Positions 4,058-5,748 of a stretch of DNA of 5,748 nt are shown piece by piece. Origin of the DNA: an uncultured Rhodobacterales bacterium (GTDB taxonomy: Bacteria > Pseudomonadota > Alphaproteobacteria > Rhodobacterales > Rhodobacteraceae). Location of the stretch: NCBI GenBank assembly GCA_937901055.1, contig CALCGO010000399.1, positions 1-5,748 on the forward strand, written 5' to 3'. A program made the translations under genes and the position numbers. The notes below the pieces were generated by a model, which saw only the letters and a program-made list of their open reading frames with translations, searched no databases and was not told where the DNA came from. Position 1 is the stretch's first letter, and each line of letters opens with the position of its first letter.

Positions 4058-5748
4058 ATGAACTTCGAGAAGTTTACCGAGCGCAGCCGTGGTTTCGTAC
4101 AGGCCGCTCAAACCATCGCCCAACGTGAAGAACATCAACGGTTTATGCCTGAACATTTGCTGAAGGCATTGTTGGATGACGACCAAGGTTTGGCTGCGAA
4201 TTTGATAAAACGTGCAGGCGGCGCACCTAATGTAGCCATCGCCGAAGTTGATGCGGCCGTTGCCAAGTTGCCGAAAGTTTCGGGTGATCAGCTGTATATG
4301 GATGGACAAACCAGTAAGGTTTTGGCCGAGGCCGAGAAATTGGCCGACAAGACTGGAGATAGTTTCGTGACGGTTGAGCGGTTGTTAACCGCGTTGGCTG
4401 TGACCAAATCCGAGGCAGAGAAGGCGTTGAAAACTGCCAAAGTCACCGCGCAAGCGTTGAATGAGGCGATTAACGATATTCGTCAGGGCCGGACGGCTGA
4501 TTCCGCGAGCGCAGAGGATAGCTATGAAGCGTTGAAGAAATACGCTCGGGATCTGACCGAAGCCGCGCGTGAAGGCAAGATTGACCCCATCATCGGGCGC
4601 GACGAGGAAATCCGCCGCACGATGCAGGTCTTGGCGCGGCGTACCAAAAATAACCCCGTTTTGATTGGTGAGCCCGGCGTTGGTAAGACGGCGATCGCCG
4701 AAGGGTTGGCTTTACGAATTGTTAACGGTGACGTTCCGGATTCGATTGCTAACAAGAAGTTAATGTCGCTGGATATGGGCGCTTTGATTGCGGGTGCCAA
4801 ATACCGTGGTGAGTTCGAAGAACGGCTTAAAGCGGTTCTTAACGAAGTGACTCATGCGAATGGCGAGATCATTTTGTTTATCGACGAAATGCATACCTTG
4901 GTTGGTGCCGGTAAATCAGATGGGGCAATGGATGCATCGAACCTGCTGAAACCTGCGTTGGCGCGGGGTGAATTACACTGCGTTGGGGCGACCACGCTTG
5001 ATGAATATCGCAAGCATGTGGAAAAAGATGCAGCTTTGGCGCGGCGATTCCAGCCAGTGATGGTGGAGGAACCCACGATTGAGGACTCGATATCCATTCT
5101 GCGTGGTATCAAGGAGAAGTACGAACTGCACCACGGCATCCGGATATCTGACCGGGCGTTAGTTGCAGCTGCGACGTTGTCGGACCGTTATATCACCGAT
5201 CGTTTCTTGCCGGACAAGGCTATCGACCTGATGGACGAAGCCGCCAGCCGTTTGCGAATGGAGGCTGATAGTAAGCCCGAAGAGCTCGATGCGCTTGACC
5301 GCGAGATTTTGCAAAAGCAGATCGAGGCGGAAGCATTGAAGCAGGAGAAGGACGACGCTTCGGCGGATCGTCTTGTGAAATTGTTGAAAGAACTGTCAGG
5401 CTTGCAGGAAAAATCGACTGAGATGACAGCCCGCTGGCAGGCCGAACGTGACAAGATGGCTGGTGCGCGCGACATCAAGGAAGAGCTCGAATCCGCAAGG
5501 GCTCAGCTGGACCAAGCGATGCGGTCCGCCGACCACGCGAAAGCGGGGGAGCTGACATATAGCATTATCCCGAATCTGGAGGCGCGGTTGGCAGATGCCG
5601 AAGCTGCCGAAAGTCAGGCAACGGATGTTATGGTTGAAGAAGCCGTAATGCCCGAACATATCGCCAGCGTCGTTGAACGTTGGACCGGTATTCCCGTCGA
5701 TAAAATGCTGGAAGGTGAGCGCGAGAAGTTGCTGAAGATGGAAGATGA
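4058..5748 (+). CDS. clpB: ATP-dependent chaperone ClpB, N-terminal 563 residues (3' end outside window)
   Basis: ClpB is the hexameric AAA+ disaggregase that, with DnaK/DnaJ/GrpE, threads and rescues aggregated cytoplasmic proteins after heat stress. The frame is open from 4058 to the right edge, about 563 of an expected 860-870 residues. In order: Clp N-domain (about 1-145); first AAA+ module with Walker A GEPGVGKT (204-211), pore loop GAKYRGEFE with Tyr249, Walker B ILFIDE with Glu277, sensor-1 region VGATT (309-313) and arginine fingers Arg329/Arg330; the long coiled-coil middle domain (about 400-525, rich in Glu, Lys, Ala and Leu) that distinguishes ClpB from ClpA/ClpC; then ERWTGIPVDKM leading into the second AAA+ module, which is cut off. 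No key residue of the first module is missing. An RpoH-type promoter stands upstream. It is divergent from the methyltransferase-pyrF operon. Confidence 0.97.
   Translation, partial: MNFEKFTERSRGFVQAAQTIAQREEHQRFMPEHLLKALLDDDQGLAANLIKRAGGAPNVAIAEVDAAVAKLPKVSGDQLYMDGQTSKVLAEAEKLADKTGDSFVTVERLLTALAVTKSEAEKALKTAKVTAQALNEAINDIRQGRTADSASAEDSYEALKKYARDLTEAAREGKIDPIIGRDEEIRRTMQVLARRTKNNPVLIGEPGVGKTAIAEGLALRIVNGDVPDSIANKKLMSLDMGALIAGAKYRGEFEERLKAVLNEVTHANGEIILFIDEMHTLVGAGKSDGAMDASNLLKPALARGELHCVGATTLDEYRKHVEKDAALARRFQPVMVEEPTIEDSISILRGIKEKYELHHGIRISDRALVAAATLSDRYITDRFLPDKAIDLMDEAASRLRMEADSKPEELDALDREILQKQIEAEALKQEKDDASADRLVKLLKELSGLQEKSTEMTARWQAERDKMAGARDIKEELESARAQLDQAMRSADHAKAGELTYSIIPNLEARLADAEAAESQATDVMVEEAVMPEHIASVVERWTGIPVDKMLEGEREKLLKMED

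Noticed and set aside
4502..4536. Internal initiation site for a short ClpB isoform lacking the N-domain
   Set aside because: No in-frame ATG or GTG lies in the linker after the N-domain; the only candidate is a TTG with a poorly spaced GAGG.
4001..5659. Several 87-102-codon open frames on the minus strand beneath clpB
   Set aside because: They are antisense to an intact, highly conserved ClpB frame, have low-complexity or Ser/Arg/Pro-rich composition and no recognisable family or ribosome-binding site.

Overview
The window reads as ordinary chromosome of an alphaproteobacterium, most likely a Rhodobacterales-type marine bacterium. This rests on the protein flavour of TrpB, ClpB and the COG3565-like VOC protein, on moderate GC, and on trpA not following trpB. 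The taxonomic placement is an inference from remembered family resemblance, not from a search. I see no transposase, integrase, CRISPR array, tRNA or rRNA.

Layout: (i) 2-1251, plus strand: the 3' part of trpB (its 5' end and PLP lysine lie left of the window), then a small VOC/glyoxalase-fold protein whose ATG overlaps the trpB stop by one base. (ii) 1248-2500: a divergent pair, a WHG-type TetR repressor (minus) and a six-helix DUF2306 membrane protein (plus). They are separated by 77 bases holding two copies of a 24-bp direct repeat, each with a palindromic core of TTGACA-G-TGTCAA type. (iii) 2497-3896, minus strand: a PEMT/ICMT-like membrane methyltransferase followed 11 bases later by pyrF, an apparent two-gene operon. 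(iv) 3897-4057: an intergenic region with a good sigma-32 (RpoH) type promoter match facing right. (v) 4058 to the right edge, plus strand: clpB, cut at residue 563.

The most interesting part is the TetR/DUF2306 module. Its operator-like palindrome contains the -35 box of a candidate tetR promoter whose predicted start falls on the tetR ATG, so repression would be autogenous and the tetR mRNA may be leaderless. Both outer ends of the module meet their convergent neighbours through a CTAG in which the two stop codons overlap, leaving no room for conventional intergenic terminators. The remaining genes are housekeeping (tryptophan and pyrimidine synthesis, heat-shock disaggregase). I found no convincing evidence of a wholly new multi-gene system; the TetR/DUF2306 switch is the best candidate for an undescribed function.
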